Assembly: GCA_015183035.1 (NCBI GenBank)
Contig: JACZZP010000017.1
Location: 868,001 to 932,000, forward strand
Source of the DNA: Meloidogyne chitwoodi
Taxonomy: Eukaryota > Nematoda > Chromadorea > Rhabditida > Meloidogynidae
Direction of reading: 5' to 3'
DNA: 64,000 nucleotides
Position numbers and translations under genes: made by a program. Below, piece after piece: positions 45,690 to 59,150 of this stretch (position 1 is its first letter; each line of letters opens with the position of its first letter). The notes below the pieces were generated by a model. It had not been told where the DNA came from, ran no database searches, and saw only the letters and a program-made list of their open reading frames with translations.

Positions 45690-48600
45690 TAAATTAAATT
45701 AAATATTTCTTTTTCATTCTTTATTTTTCTCTCATTTCTCTTTAAATAATATTAAATTGAATGGGCATAAAAGTACATATATTTATAACACAATTAATAA
45801 TAATGTAAGTATTTTAATTAATTAAAATTATTTAAAATTAAAAAATAAATATAAATGTTTAAATTAGTCATAAATATATTTAATTTTTGATTTTTTAAAA
45901 TTAATTTTTAATTATTAAAATATATAATTTTTAATTAAAAATTATATATTTTTTTCTTTTATATTTTTTGTCAAATAAATTAAATTCTTAATAGAAATTA
46001 CTCTAGGGAAATACCTAAGCCACGAAAAACTTTTAATTTTATTTTATTAAAATATTTAAGAAAATATATATTTTATTTTTTAATTTCTAAAAAATATATT
46101 TTATCTCTTTTAATATCTAAATTTAAATTAATTATAAATTTAAAAAACATTGTTTTTTTAAAAAAATTAATTTAAAATTTGTTTCTTTCTATTCAATAGA
46201 ATTTTTCAATTAACTTAATTACTTTTGTTTTTATTTATTTTTTAAATAAATATTTATTTTAATTTACAAAAATTATTTAAATATTTTATAATTAATTTTT
46301 CTTATTATTTTCAATATTTTTTGCTAAAAAACTTTTAATTAATTAATTTTTTTCTATTCTAATTTTATTTTAATTTTTGTAAAAGCTTTTTATTCACGCA
46401 AATTATACCTTTTATTAAATGGTTTTTTTTTAATTTCTATTTTTATCAACTTCAAATATTAAATACAAAAAAGGCGGAAAATGATGTAAAAAGGACAATT
46501 AAAAAATAAAGATTAATGAGCAAAAAATAATTAAACGAAAAAGTTATTTTTTCAAAAAAATATTTTTAGGTAATTTTAATAAAACACTTAAAAGAAGAAG
46601 TGAAATTTTATTTTTTAAATTTATATAGAAAATAAAATAAATTAGAGAGAAGGGATATATATCATTTAAATATAAATAAATAAATATGGATTTTGTTGAG
46701 AGTGCGCAAAGATAAAATTATTATTATTTAAATAAATGAAAAAAATCAATTTTGTTATATAAATATTATTTAAAAAATATTTTTTATTTTTATAATCCTT
46801 GTTTTAATATAAAAAAGAAAAAAAAAGAGAAAAAATAATTTAGTTTAGTAGTACATTTATTTTTATTATTATTTTGTTTTAATAAATATATATATTTCTT
46901 CCCTTTCTTTTTTAAATAATTATTTTATTTATTTATTAAATTTAATTTTTAAATTTAATCTTTAGGTTTAGACTCCTCATAGTTTAGAAAATATATTTTT
47001 TATAAATTAGATTTACCTTATATTTTGATTATTTTGAGGTATTTAATTTAAAATAAAAATATTTATTTATTTTTACTAATTTTAATTAAATATCATTTTT
47101 TAAAATTTCAATAAATATTTTAATATTTTTAAAATAATATCTAATTTAAAATCACATTTTTCTCTTTTATTATTTAAAAAATAAAAATTAGCTCATATCA
47201 ACAATATTTTTTAAATTATTTTTTTTTATAAAATATTTTCTATTTTTATTTAAAATATTTTTATCTTTATTAAAAAAAATAAATATTAATTAATTAATTA
47301 TTTTATTTATTTAAGGATTAATAAATAAAATGTAAAGGTGTTTGTTTCTTTATCTCTATTATTTTTTAAATCTCTTTTTTAAATTCTCTCTTTTTCTTTT
47401 TCATGCGCAGCTTTAAATAGCCGGAAACTACTTAAAGCTATCAATTTCAATTGATTTAAAAAAATAAATAAAATAAATTGTTTCTTTGTATTTTCTTCTT
47501 TTTTTCCTTTAATTTTTTTATTTAAAATTTACTTTTTAAATAAAAAATATATTATTTATTTTTGTTAAATCTGAATTTTAATAAAATATATTATTTTCTC
47601 TCTCTTTTTTTATTTATAAAAATTAATTTTTCGAAAAAGTTTACAGATTAAAAAAATAAATAATTTTACTTAAGTTTATTTTTTCTAACAGCTGTTTAAC
47701 TATTTTTAGCAAAATAATAAAATTGCACTATTTATTGCTATAAATTCTCTCTTTATTATTTTAATTTTTTTAAATTTATTTATTTATAACATAAATAAAT
47801 AATTATAAATATTTTTAATTAATTATTTTTTTAAATATAAATATTCTAGAAAAATTTAAAAATAAATATATTTATTATTATAATAATTTATTATTTAAAT
47901 AATAAAATTATTATTTATATTTAATTTTTTCCAAAACTTGTTTTTATTTAATCGATTTATTTGTTTATCGTTGAGTTATTTATTCTCTCCTTTTCTCGTT
48001 TCTGCAAGCTGGTGCCCACTAAAAACTTTTTTTAATATTATTTATTTATTTTTAAAATTATTAATTATACATATATTAACTTTTACTTTTTTAAAAATAA
48101 ATAATATTAATTATTTAAATTAAATTATTTTATTTATTTATTAATATTTATTTGTCTTTGAAAAAATCAAAATCTTTTTTTGGACGGTGGAAAGTTTAAT
48201 GGAACTTTTTTTTTTCATTAACCTAATAATTTGTTTATTGACGAATATTATTTTTAGATTTTATTTTTTAAAAACAAAAGAAAACCTTTTAAATTTCTAA
48301 GAAAATTTTTTATTTATAATTTTCTGCTTTTATGAAATTTAAAAAAAAATTAAATGTTCATTTATAAATAAATAGATGTATTTAGTTACTAAATATATAA
48401 TAATTATATATATTATTTTTAAATTGTATTTTATTTAATATTTTATTTATTTTATTGTAAATTTATGCATGTGTAAATGCCAATGAATTGAAAAATTAAA
48501 AAAAATATTTTTTTTAAATTTTACCTTTAAAATTAAGTAACATTTTAAGTATTTTTAGGAATAATATAAATATTTTTAACTAATAATTTTAATTATTTAA

Positions 48601-48957
48601 AATTAAAATAAAAAATTCTCATTCCTATTATTTTCATTTAAATTAATTAAATTTAAAAAATTATATTTTTATTATTTTTTATTTCCTATTTTAAATATAG
48701 ATTTACTAATTTTTAATTATTTAAATAAAAATAACTTTAAAATTTTTATTAATTTATTTTTTAAAAATATTAAAAGAATTAAAACAAAACAACTAAAAAT
48801 ATAACAATGAAAATACAATATTTAAAATAAAAATAGAGAAAATAATGAATAAATAAAATAAAATATAAATAATATTTTTTTAAACTTCCGAGTTCCATTA
48901 TTTTAAATAAATTAAAAATTCAGACTAAATTTTAAATAATAATAATTTCCTATAAAA
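45690..48957. other. AT-rich gap upstream of the diacylglycerol kinase gene
   Basis: This is about 3.3 kb of extreme AT content with no supportable exon; the ORF at 47938-48123 is hydrophobic and low-complexity. It is likely the promoter and upstream region of the kinase gene, or a long intron if the two flanking genes are one. A short less-biased word cluster, CATGCGCAGCTTTAAATAGC (about 47403), stands out from the background. Confidence 0.5.
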
Positions 48958-51900
48958 ATGCTTCAGGCATTTGGAAGAATGCGCAAAATGAAATGGACAG
49001 ATGATGACAAAAATAAAAGTGAGAAGAGATATTTAATAAATATTAAATAAATAAATTAATTAATTTAAGCTACAAATAATAATAAAAAAACAAAAGAAGA
49101 AGAAAAAGATAAAAAAATGTTATTAAATGAAGAAAAAATAATATTAAATAAAATAAATATAAAAAATGATTTTAATTTTATTGAAAATAAAACACAAACA
49201 AAATATGAAAATAATAATTCTTCTTTCAGGTAATTAAATTAAATAAATTAAATAAAATTAAAATTAGTTTACAAAATTCTCCAACAACAACATCACCTGG
49301 TTGTTCTAGTATTAATTCAACAAATTCATTTCATCTTAATTTTCCTTCAACAATTACAAGTTTAAGAAAATCTGGAATTAATTTAGTTAAAAATATTCCA
49401 AATAATGTAAGAAGATCTTCTATTGCTATTTTTCAAGTAAATTATTTTATTTTTTATTTTTTAAAAATTAATAATTTAGATGAATACAATAAATAATAAT
49501 ATTAAAAGTTTTGAAAGTAATGATTTTGATGATATTAATAATGAAAAAATAAAAAAACAGAAAAAGAAACAAAATTCAACAAATAATAATAAAATGCCAG
49601 AACAGGTTTTTTTTAAAAAAATATTAAAAATAAAAATATTATTATTTTTTATTTAAATTGTTTAAAAATAATTTATTAATTTTACCTTTTAATAATTAAA
49701 AAGTTAAAATATTAAAAATAATTTAAATAAATTTAAAAGAGTTAATAATAATTTAATAAATAAATATTTATCTTTTTTTTTCAAAAAAAGTCTGAAAAAC
49801 AAAATTTTCAACATATTAATAATAAACATAAAGGATTTGGAGGAATGTCTTCTTCTATTTTATCTAATAATAATTTAAAAAATAATAATACAAAAAAAAG
49901 AATTTTATCAGCTAAATGTGCATTAAAACGTTTATCAAATAATTCTTCAATTAAATCTTTTAATAATAATTCATCTTCTGATTTATCAACAAATACATTA
50001 TTATCTAATTGTGATGATGATGAACATATTATTATTAAAAAAGAGAATAATGAATTAGGTTATTTATTTTTAATTCCTTTTAGTTTTTTATTAATTTTTT
50101 AAAAAATATATATATATTTATAGAGAAAGAAATGATTTCTTTTTTTATTTTAAGAGAATTGACTGTGCCACTTTTTATTTTTCCCAAGAGAATATATAAA
50201 TATTTATTTATTTATTTTGGAAATATTGGCATATACTTTTCTTTTTTTAATTTATTTATTTTAGGATTTTGGCATTATTCTACAACAAAACCAATATTTT
50301 TAGAAGAAGAAAAGAGAGAAAAAGAAGAATCTCAATTTAAGAATATCCTTAAGGCAAATGAAGAATATAATGATAATAATGACAATTTAGTGGCAGAAAT
50401 AAAGGAAAAAGAAGAAAAAATAAAAATTAGAAAGGAAGAAGAAAATGAGGAAAAGGAAATAAAAACTAAAAAAAAAAGAAGTTGGGCAGCATCATTTGTG
50501 CAAAAGAAAAATAGTAGTAGTACTTTTGAGATTAAAGAACAACAAAAACAACAATTATTATTTTTAGAAAAATTAAATAATAATAAAAGAAAACCTCTTC
50601 TTAGAACTAGCCTTTCTTGGGATCCTCAAAAACAAAGAAAAGGAAAAGAACAAAGGTAAATAAATAAATAAATAATTTAATATAGGGAATATATAAAGGG
50701 GAGAGAGAGGGGGATTTGGTTGAATTGACTAAGTTATTTTTTTGTAAATTAATTAAATATCTTTTTAAGAAAGAAGAGAATATATATTTAGTTTATTATT
50801 AAATAAAATTACCTATTTTTAGAAAATTAAAAAAAAATAGGGATAGAATTGTTGCATTATTAAGGGGACATAATACACAAATGTTATTTAATTATATAAA
50901 CAATTTATTTTATTTAATAGTATTTTTTAAAGATCAGTAATATCTTCACCAGACAGCAGTCAAACTTCTCGTTCACGAATATATTCAGATGGAAATGCAA
51001 AAAAACATTCAATTTTGAATAGAGATAATTTATGGCCTTTTTCTTCTTTAGCAAAATCTCAATATTTAATTTCTGAAGAAAAAAAAGAAAATAAAAAAGT
51101 TTTATATAATTAAAATAAGTTATAATTTTAATTATTATTTAAAGTTTAATCAATTTAATAAAAAGAAAATATCTACAGCTACTTTGGTTGGAAAAAAAAG
51201 AAAAAAGAATAGTACTTTTTATAAAAAAGGAAATCGTTCAAATTCATTAAGTGCTTTAAGTTTTGATGATTTTTTACCTAAAGATGATAATAAAAATGGT
51301 CTTGAATTAAATTGGTTAGTTTTATTTATTTTTAAATAATAATAAATAAATAAATTTTAATTATTAAATTATTTAGTAATTTAATTTTTTTATTTTGTAT
51401 TAAAAAATAAAATTTATTTATTATTTTTTTAAATATAAATAATATATCATCTTTTAATAATATTTATTTATTAAATGCTAACAATAACACAAATAGTAAA
51501 TAAATAAATAAATAAATGGAGGTAATAATAAAAAAGAAAAGAATGTTTACAGAAAAAATCATTAAATAAAAGGGGGTGGTGGATGTGTGTCGTTGGATTC
51601 ATCACATAAAGCATTTTCTGCTTCTTCGTTTTATTTTTCTCTTTTATGAATAATATTTTATAATAAATGATTTTAAATAAAAAGTAATAATTTAATTTAA
51701 TTTTTAGTTTGCATTGTGCACTTTTAGCTGAATATCGAACAAGTGGATTACGTTCTGAAATTGAGTCTGCTGTTAAGCGTTTAGCTGCTAAACTTACTTT
51801 TAGTGGTTCTCCTGCTCGTACAAGGCGTATATTTGCTTTAGGTGATAATCAACAACAACAAAGAGAAAAAAGAAATAATTTAAAAGAAAACGAAAAACAA

Positions 51901-54900
51901 ATGGAAATGCTTCGTCGTCAAATAGGAACTCCCGATATTGTTGTAAGTTAATTAATTAAATATATAATTAAATAAAATAATTAATTAAAAGTTGCTATTG
52001 ACTTTTACCTAATTTTAAATAAAAAAATTAATTTTTTGTTTTAGGTTTCTTCTTGTAATTCTGAAGGAACACCAGAAAGTGCAGATGAAGGTTTTTGGAC
52101 TAATAATAATTATTCACCTCAAAATTTAAAAAATTTAAATTGTGGAAATGATCGGTGAATATTATTTTAATTAATTAAAATTAAATAATTTAAAAATAAA
52201 ATAGTAATAATTGGAATGAATTATCAATTACTAGTGGAATTCCTTCATCTTTAGCTTCAACAAATTCTCCACAACATTCAACAAAAGAGGAGGGAATAGG
52301 AGAATTATTAATTGATAAAAAATTAAATATTAAAAGTGAAAATAATCTTCAAATGGATACTTTAAAACCTCCTGGTTTTTCTTTTGGAATTTCATCTTTA
52401 CAACCTTCAAATTCTTCTCCTTCTTATTCTTCTTCATTTTCTCCTTGTTATAGTGGTAGTGGATATTCTTCTATTGATAATTATTTTTCTTCTCCTCCAC
52501 GTAGTAATAGTGTTGATTTGAGTCAATTAAGGAGAGATATTGAGGTTTTTTTATTTATTTTAAATTAAAAATATATTTTTAAAAAAGTTATGGAGTGTTA
52601 GCAGTTTAAGTAGTGCAGATGCTGGTTCTTCAATTGCTTCTGGAGAGAGAACAGGAGGTAAAAATTAAATTTAAATTATTAATTAAAATAATTGTGAGAA
52701 ATATTAGAGAAAATATTATATTTAATTTTAGGGTAATTTAAAAATTAAGGAATTTCTACTCCTGGGGGTGATTCAATAAGAACTGTTAGGTCTAGATCTT
52801 TTGATCCAACTGGTTCACCAGATTGTGTGTTAAGACGTCCAAGTCGTATTGAACATCTTTCAGATATATTTAGGTATATTTTTATTTTATTATTAATTAA
52901 ATATTATTTTTTCAGGTTTAATATTATGCCCATTCAATTTAATTTTTTTTCTTTTTCTCTTTTTCTTCTCTCAAATATTAAAAAATAATTAAAATAATAT
53001 TATAAAAAATAAATTTAAAAAAATTATTAATTTTAGAAAGGCTTTAGCAAAATCTCCAGTTGTAAAAAGAGCAGCAGCTTTACAAGAACAAGAACAAAAA
53101 AGAGTAACAAAACATCGTACAAGTCGTTATTGGCTAGAAGAACAAGTTCTTTCTTTTTTTTTTAATTAAAAAAAAATATTAAAAATATTTTTTAAAGATA
53201 AATCCTTCAGAACATATTTGGCTACCTTCTTGTTCAATTTCTTCATCAACAACAGTTGATACAGAATGTTATTTAGGTGAAACAGATTGTGGAAAAATAG
53301 GTGAAAAAAGAAGATGTGCTGCTTGTCATATTGTAGCACATACAGATTGTTTTCCTTTATTAGCTAAAGTAATTTATATATATAAATAAATAATATAAAT
53401 AAATAGATGAATTTAAATTGTAAAAGTACTTATCGTGATTGTCTTACTTCAAATCGTCGTCAAAATTATAAAGATGGACAAGATATTCTTTATAAACATC
53501 ATTGGGTACATCGATGGAAATTAGAAGGAAGATGTTTTCACTGTGGTAAATTATTTCAACAAAAAATATTTAGAGAAAAAGTAAAAAATATTTATTAAAA
53601 ATAAAAAATATAATTAATTGATTAAGGAAGTAATTGCAATTAATTGTTCTTGGTGTAAACGTTCATATCATAATAAACGTTCTTGTTTTTCATTAGCTCG
53701 TTTTGATGATAGTTGTGATAGAGGTATTCTACGAGAATTAATATTACCTCCAACTTGGCTTCTAAGATTATCTAATCAACGTAAAAATAAATTAACACAA
53801 CAACAAAAACAACAAACTTTAACTTCTAATATTTCATTAAAAAGAAATAGAAAAAAAGTAAAAAAAATAATTTTTTAATTAATTAATTTTTAATAAAAAT
53901 AGTATCGACCATTTATTATAAAATTAATTGAACAAACACAAAATAATATTGGAGGATTAATTCCTTCTTTAATTAATACAAAGGAAGGAAATAATTGTAG
54001 TAGTAGTAGTAATTGTCAACAACCACCAATTCAACCTTTACTTGCTTTTGTTAATCCAAAAAGTGGTAAATTAATTTAATTTAATTTTATTACATTTTAC
54101 TATTTTATTTATAATTTATTTATTTAAAAAGGTGGAAATAAAGGAGCTAAAGCTTTAAATACTCTTTGTTGGTTATTAAATCCACGTCAAGTTTTTGGTA
54201 ATAAATAAATAAATAAAAATATTTTGATAAATTTAATTTAAAAAAAAAGATATAAATACAATGCATGGTCCAAAATATGGATTAGAAATATTTAGAAAAA
54301 TGACAAATCAAATGCGTATTTTAGTATGTGGAGGTGATGGAACTGTTGGATGGTTATTAAGTACTTTAGATAAATTAAATTGGAATATTTATCCACCTAT
54401 TGCTATTTTACCACTTGGAACTGGAAATGACCTTTCTAGGTATTTATTATTTTTAAATATTTAAATTAATATTTTTATAGAAGTATGGGTTGGGGAGGAA
54501 CATTTAGTGATGAACCTTTAACAGAAATATTACAATCAATACAAACAGAAACAAGTATTACATTTTTGGATCGTTGGCGTTTAGATGTTTTTCCAATTTT
54601 ATCAAATAATAATAATCAAGAACAATCAACTAGTAATATTAATTTATCTTCTCCATCATTTTTAAATGAACAACAATTAAATAATAATAATGTTTATTTA
54701 TTTATTTAAATTTAATTATTATTATTATTATTTTAAAGGAATATAAAGAACATATAAATAATGAATGTCAAACTAATTTACCACTTTCTGTTATGAATAA
54801 TTATTTTTCTATTGGTGCAGATGCCCATGTTGCTTTACAGTTTCATCATTCTAGAAGTGCTAATCCACAAATGCTTAATTCTAGGTATTTTTTTAATAAA

Positions 54901-56498
54901 TAAATAATATTTTATTTTTTATAAAAAAGATTAAAAAATCGTCTAGCATATGGTGGTCTAGGTACAATTGATCTTTTTAAAAGAGCATGGAAAGATTTAA
55001 GTGAATATATTACTATTGAATGTGATGGTGTTGATATTACCTCAAAAATTAGAGAATTTAAATTTCATTGTGTTCTTTTTCATAATATTTCTTTTTATGC
55101 GGGTGGAACTATTCCTTGGGGACAAGGAGGTGATGGAATACAAGAATATTGTGGAGAAGTCTTTTCTAGGCCAAGTCCTTGTGATGGAAAAATTGAAGTT
55201 TTGGGTTTTACTACTGCAACTTTGGTTTTATTTAATTTAAAATTATTTATTAAATAATTTTAAGGCAACATTACAAATGGGTGGTAGAGGTGAAAGAATA
55301 GCACAATGTTCAAATGTTCGTATAGAAACAAGTAAACCAATACCTATGCAAGTAGATGGAGAACCTTGTCTTCTTGGCCCTTCTTTAATTCATCTTTCAT
55401 TTCATAATAAAGTTCCAATGTTAAAACGTGAAAAATTTGCTAGATTTTCTGGTTCTGCCCCAACTAATAATATTATATCAATGAATGCTAATAGAAGAAG
55501 AAAAAATAGTAATCAAAATAATAATAATAATAATCAAATAAATGAACAAAATAATGGATTAAAAACAAATATTTCATCACCAATTAATAATACAAATCAA
55601 CATAAAAATTCTAAAGTAACTGGAAATAAATAAATATATTTTTTAATATTATTATTATTTTTTAAAGGCTAGTTTATCATCATTAGCACCATCACCACCT
55701 AATAATAATAATAATATTTGTGTTTCAATTGTTGTAGTTGGTCGTCATGATTATGATATTTATAGAGATTCTGTTGATAGACTTAAAGATACTGGTAAAA
55801 TAAAATAATTAATTATTTTTATTTTTTTTTAAAAAAAAGGTTTTGAATTGGGTAATCTTATTTTGGAAGAAGAATTAGAACTTTGTCAAGTACGTGAAAG
55901 AATTCAAATAATGCTTTCTCAACATCAAATTCTTCCTTATGAACCAGGAAAAGATTGGAGATTTCTTGATTGTAATTATTTATTAAAATTATATAATTTA
56001 ATTTAATTAAAAAAAAAAAGATGTTTCGAACCCAGAGGAAGGAACTTTTAGAATTTCTCAACAACAAGAATATTGTAAAACAGTTGCAGATATTATTAGC
56101 AGTTTAGATGAAGTAAAAATAAATAATTATAAATAATTAATATATTTTAGACTAATTCTTCTATTATTATTCTTGATGATGCTTTTCCTTCAATGACTGT
56201 AAGATCAGCAGCAATTGGACATGAATTAGTATTTAACCCAGCAGGCGTAAAGTAAAGAATATAAAAAAATAAATAAAAGGAAAAAATATTTTTTAAATTA
56301 AAATAAGGAATGAAAAAATAAAAATTAATTAATTAATTAGTACAAAATAAAAAAGATTGTAAAATAAAATAAATAAAGTATTTATTTAATTTTAGGCAAA
56401 TAAAAACTTCAAATGAAAAAAATAATTTAATGAGAAGAAGAATTGGAGAAACTTTACGTATTGTACTCTCTACAGAGTCCCAGGAAACTCACCTCTAA
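48958..56498 (+). CDS. Type IV diacylglycerol kinase (zeta/iota-like) without ankyrin repeats
   Basis: This enzyme phosphorylates diacylglycerol to phosphatidic acid, ending DAG signals. It starts [13 protein letters not shown] (48958), followed by a very long Asn/Ser/Lys-rich N-terminal region (49070-52700). [14 protein letters not shown] (about 52840) leads into two C1-type zinc domains. The first has [14 protein letters not shown] (about 53312); the second has [20 protein letters not shown] (about 53500), [17 protein letters not shown] (about 53640) and [10 protein letters not shown] basic SLKRNRKK segment resembles the MARCKS-like site of DGK zeta. The catalytic domain starts [12 protein letters not shown] (about 54035) with [15 protein letters not shown] (about 54330) and [11 protein letters not shown]. 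The accessory domain has [17 protein letters not shown] (about 54797), MQVDGEPC (about 55346) and [19 protein letters not shown] (about 55955). It ends STESQETHL with TAA at 56496-56498. Vertebrate and fly relatives add ankyrin repeats, which are absent here. QETHL fits a class I PDZ ligand like the zeta QETAV. Confidence 0.93.
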
Positions 56499-56628
56499 AA
56501 TGATGCTCAATTATATTTTAAAAAATTAAATATTTAATTAATTCTTATTTTTTTTTTAATTTCTTGCCCTATTATTATTGTTCTATTTTTATGTAAATAA
56601 AATAAAAATATTATTTTTTAATTAATTA

Positions 56629-58881
56629 TTAATCTTCAAATAAAATAGGAAAATTTTCAAAATGAAAAATTTCATTTAATAAATGTGAAGGAAATAATCC
56701 AGTATTATTTGTTTTTATATTTTTTCCATAAACAAAGCCATTCCACATTGGCCGTGTTATTTCTTAAATTTAATATATAATTAATTAATTAATTAATTAA
56801 TTAAATATACCAATTAAATCTCCTTTATTAGCATTTATTTCATTTTTATTATTTATTGGTTTATTATAATCATCAATTGATTCCATATTTTTACCTAAAA
56901 ATAATTAAAAAATATATTTATTTATTTAACATTTCCATGATTCTGTATAAAAAACATCTAATGATTGAATTGCTTCACTCATATCCTTTCCTTGAATTGC
57001 TTGCATTAATTCATAAATTAGACGACAAATCTTTATAATTAATTAATTTAAATTTAATATTATTATTATTATTACATTACTACTAAAAGTACAAACAACA
57101 AATTGACATTGAGATAAAATTCTAATTTCTGCCATTATTGCTAAAAGAGAATCTTTTGTATAACGTATAGGATCACCTTCTTCAAAACCATCTTTTTATT
57201 AAAATTAAAAAATTAAATTAAATTAAATTTAAAAAAAAACATTTAGCTTCCAATTTATTATAAAATATTTCATATTTATTATTCCAATATTTTTTAGCTT
57301 CTCCAATAACTAACTTTGGTTCTTCTGATGCAATAAATATTTTACGTGGAATATTATTTAAAGTTATATTTTTATTAATTCTTTTATTTTCAATATCATA
57401 CCAAAAATCAGTCCATTTCTTAAAAATAATTATTTTAAATAAATAATAATTTAAACAAACAAAATATTCTTCTAAATTATGAGTACGTGCTTCTTTATAT
57501 TTATCTGTTCTTCTTACATGAATACCAACTATTGGACCTAAAAAATAAATTAATTAAATAAATATAAATATAATAACCTTCAGAAAAAGGTATTCTTGCT
57601 TCAATTTTATCAATCATTTCTCTTATTACAGCATTTTCTCTCCAAATATATTTTATTAACTTTTTTTTAATTTAATTTATTAAAAATTAATTAATTTAAA
57701 AAAAATTTCAACTTGTCCATGAAACCAAAGAGATGGATTTGAATGAAAATTAAAAACAATTTCAGCAAATTCTTTCGGAAAAACTTCTGGTTGATAATTT
57801 ATTTCAAATGGAATATCACTTCTACGATCTAAAAATAAATGTCTTTCAGTTTGTGCAGAAATATCTTTATATTTTCGAATTGGAAGCCAAGGTAAAATCT
57901 TTTTTAAAAAAAAGTAATTAATTATTTAAATATTATTTACATCATCTTTATAATTACAATTTGTTATTTGTTCAAATATATCATTCCATCTAACTTTATA
58001 ACTCCATTTAATACCATCATCTTCAAATATTAATGTTCTATTACTTCCTAATGCTATTGATAAACAAAAACTAAATAATTAATTAAATAATATAAATATA
58101 ATTAATTAATAACCTAATATGATGTATTACACATCCAAATCCACAAAATTGTTCCAACTTTTAATTTAAATATTTTTTAAAATTTAATAAAAAAATACCT
58201 TACAAACAAGAAATCTAGCTATTTTACAATCCTTTGGATGTTGAAGTTTAAATATTTTATTATAAAAATAATCACCCAAAACATTTAATAATTGACTTTT
58301 TTCTTCATTATTTTTTATATCATTTAAATTTAATGAAATATTTTTTCCAATAGCCATAATATTAATAAACTTTTATTAAATTATTAATTAAATTATTAAT
58401 TAATTAATTAATTAATTACCTTTAAATAAATTTTTTCATTTTTTAATTTATTTGTAGAATTTTCAATTAAATTAAAAAGTTCATCAAGTTCTAAATTTAA
58501 TTTTCTTTCATAAAATTTTCCATCAGATTTTAATGATTGACAAATTTCTTTTTCAGAAGTTTTCTTTTTTATTTATTTATTTAATTAATTAATAATTTAT
58601 TTAAAATAATTATTAAATAAATTAATTTATATTAAATATATTTCTTTATTTTTTATTAAATTTATTTAAAAGATATTATTTTAAATAAAAACCTTATTAT
58701 TATTATTTTCATTATTAAATTCCTCCCAATTTTCAATAGATTCATTATTTTTTAAAGAAAAATATTTTAAAATTAAATGGCTATAAAATTGTGTAATAAG
58801 TAAAATTAAAATAATAAATATTATATAAAAAGAAATTAAAAATATTTGATGAAAATTGGAAGAATTATTTAAAATTTTCAT
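56629..58881 (-). CDS. fut-8: Alpha-1,6-fucosyltransferase (FUT8), with SH3-like C-terminus
   Basis: This Golgi type II membrane enzyme adds core fucose in alpha-1,6 linkage to the innermost GlcNAc of N-glycans, using GDP-fucose. The minus-strand start exon (58881) has a hydrophobic anchor, FLISFYIIFIILILLITQFY. A coiled stem follows with LDELFNLIENSTNKLKNE. Next come KDCKIARFLVC and CGFGCVIHHIRFCLSIALGS (about 58070-58160), then KWSYKVRWNDIFEQ. The GDP-fucose motif is IVGIHVRRTDKYKEARTHNL (about 57480-57535). After it come YTKDSLLAIMAEIRILSQCQ and FVVCTFSSNV (about 57070-57160). The SH3-like C-terminus reads NKGDLIGI, TRPMWNGFVYGKNIKTNNTG, LFPSHLLNEI and ends FPILFED with TAA at 56629-56631. 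All blocks match FUT8 in order. The protein is Asn/Lys-enriched from the AT-biased codons. Convergent with the DGK gene, 130 bp apart. Confidence 0.95.
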
Positions 58882-59150
58882 TCTAAAAAATTAATTAAAA
58901 TTAAATTTATTAAAAATATTTTAAAATTTAATAATTATTTATTTTTTTAAATAATTTATAGATTTATTTCAAAAAAAATAAATTCTAGTTTTATTAAATT
59001 AAAAAATAATAATATTCAAAATCTTTTATATTTATGGGTTGTCAATTAAAAAATATAAAAATAAATGAGTTGTAAAGATTTATTAATTAAGATTAAAAAA
59101 TAATAAAAAAATTAAATAAATTTATTTTATACAAAATAAATACATAAATA
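58882..59150. other. Short AT-rich spacer between FUT8 and DGAT2-like gene
   Basis: It is non-coding and very AT-rich, about 270 bp, between two minus-strand genes (upstream of FUT8 and downstream of the DGAT2-family gene). The distance would allow an operon, but no spliced-leader acceptor was confirmed. Confidence 0.4.

Noticed and set aside
47938..48123. 61-codon hydrophobic ORF in the AT-rich gap before the diacylglycerol kinase
   Set aside because: Phe/Leu/Ile-rich from T-rich DNA, with no start context or exon partner.
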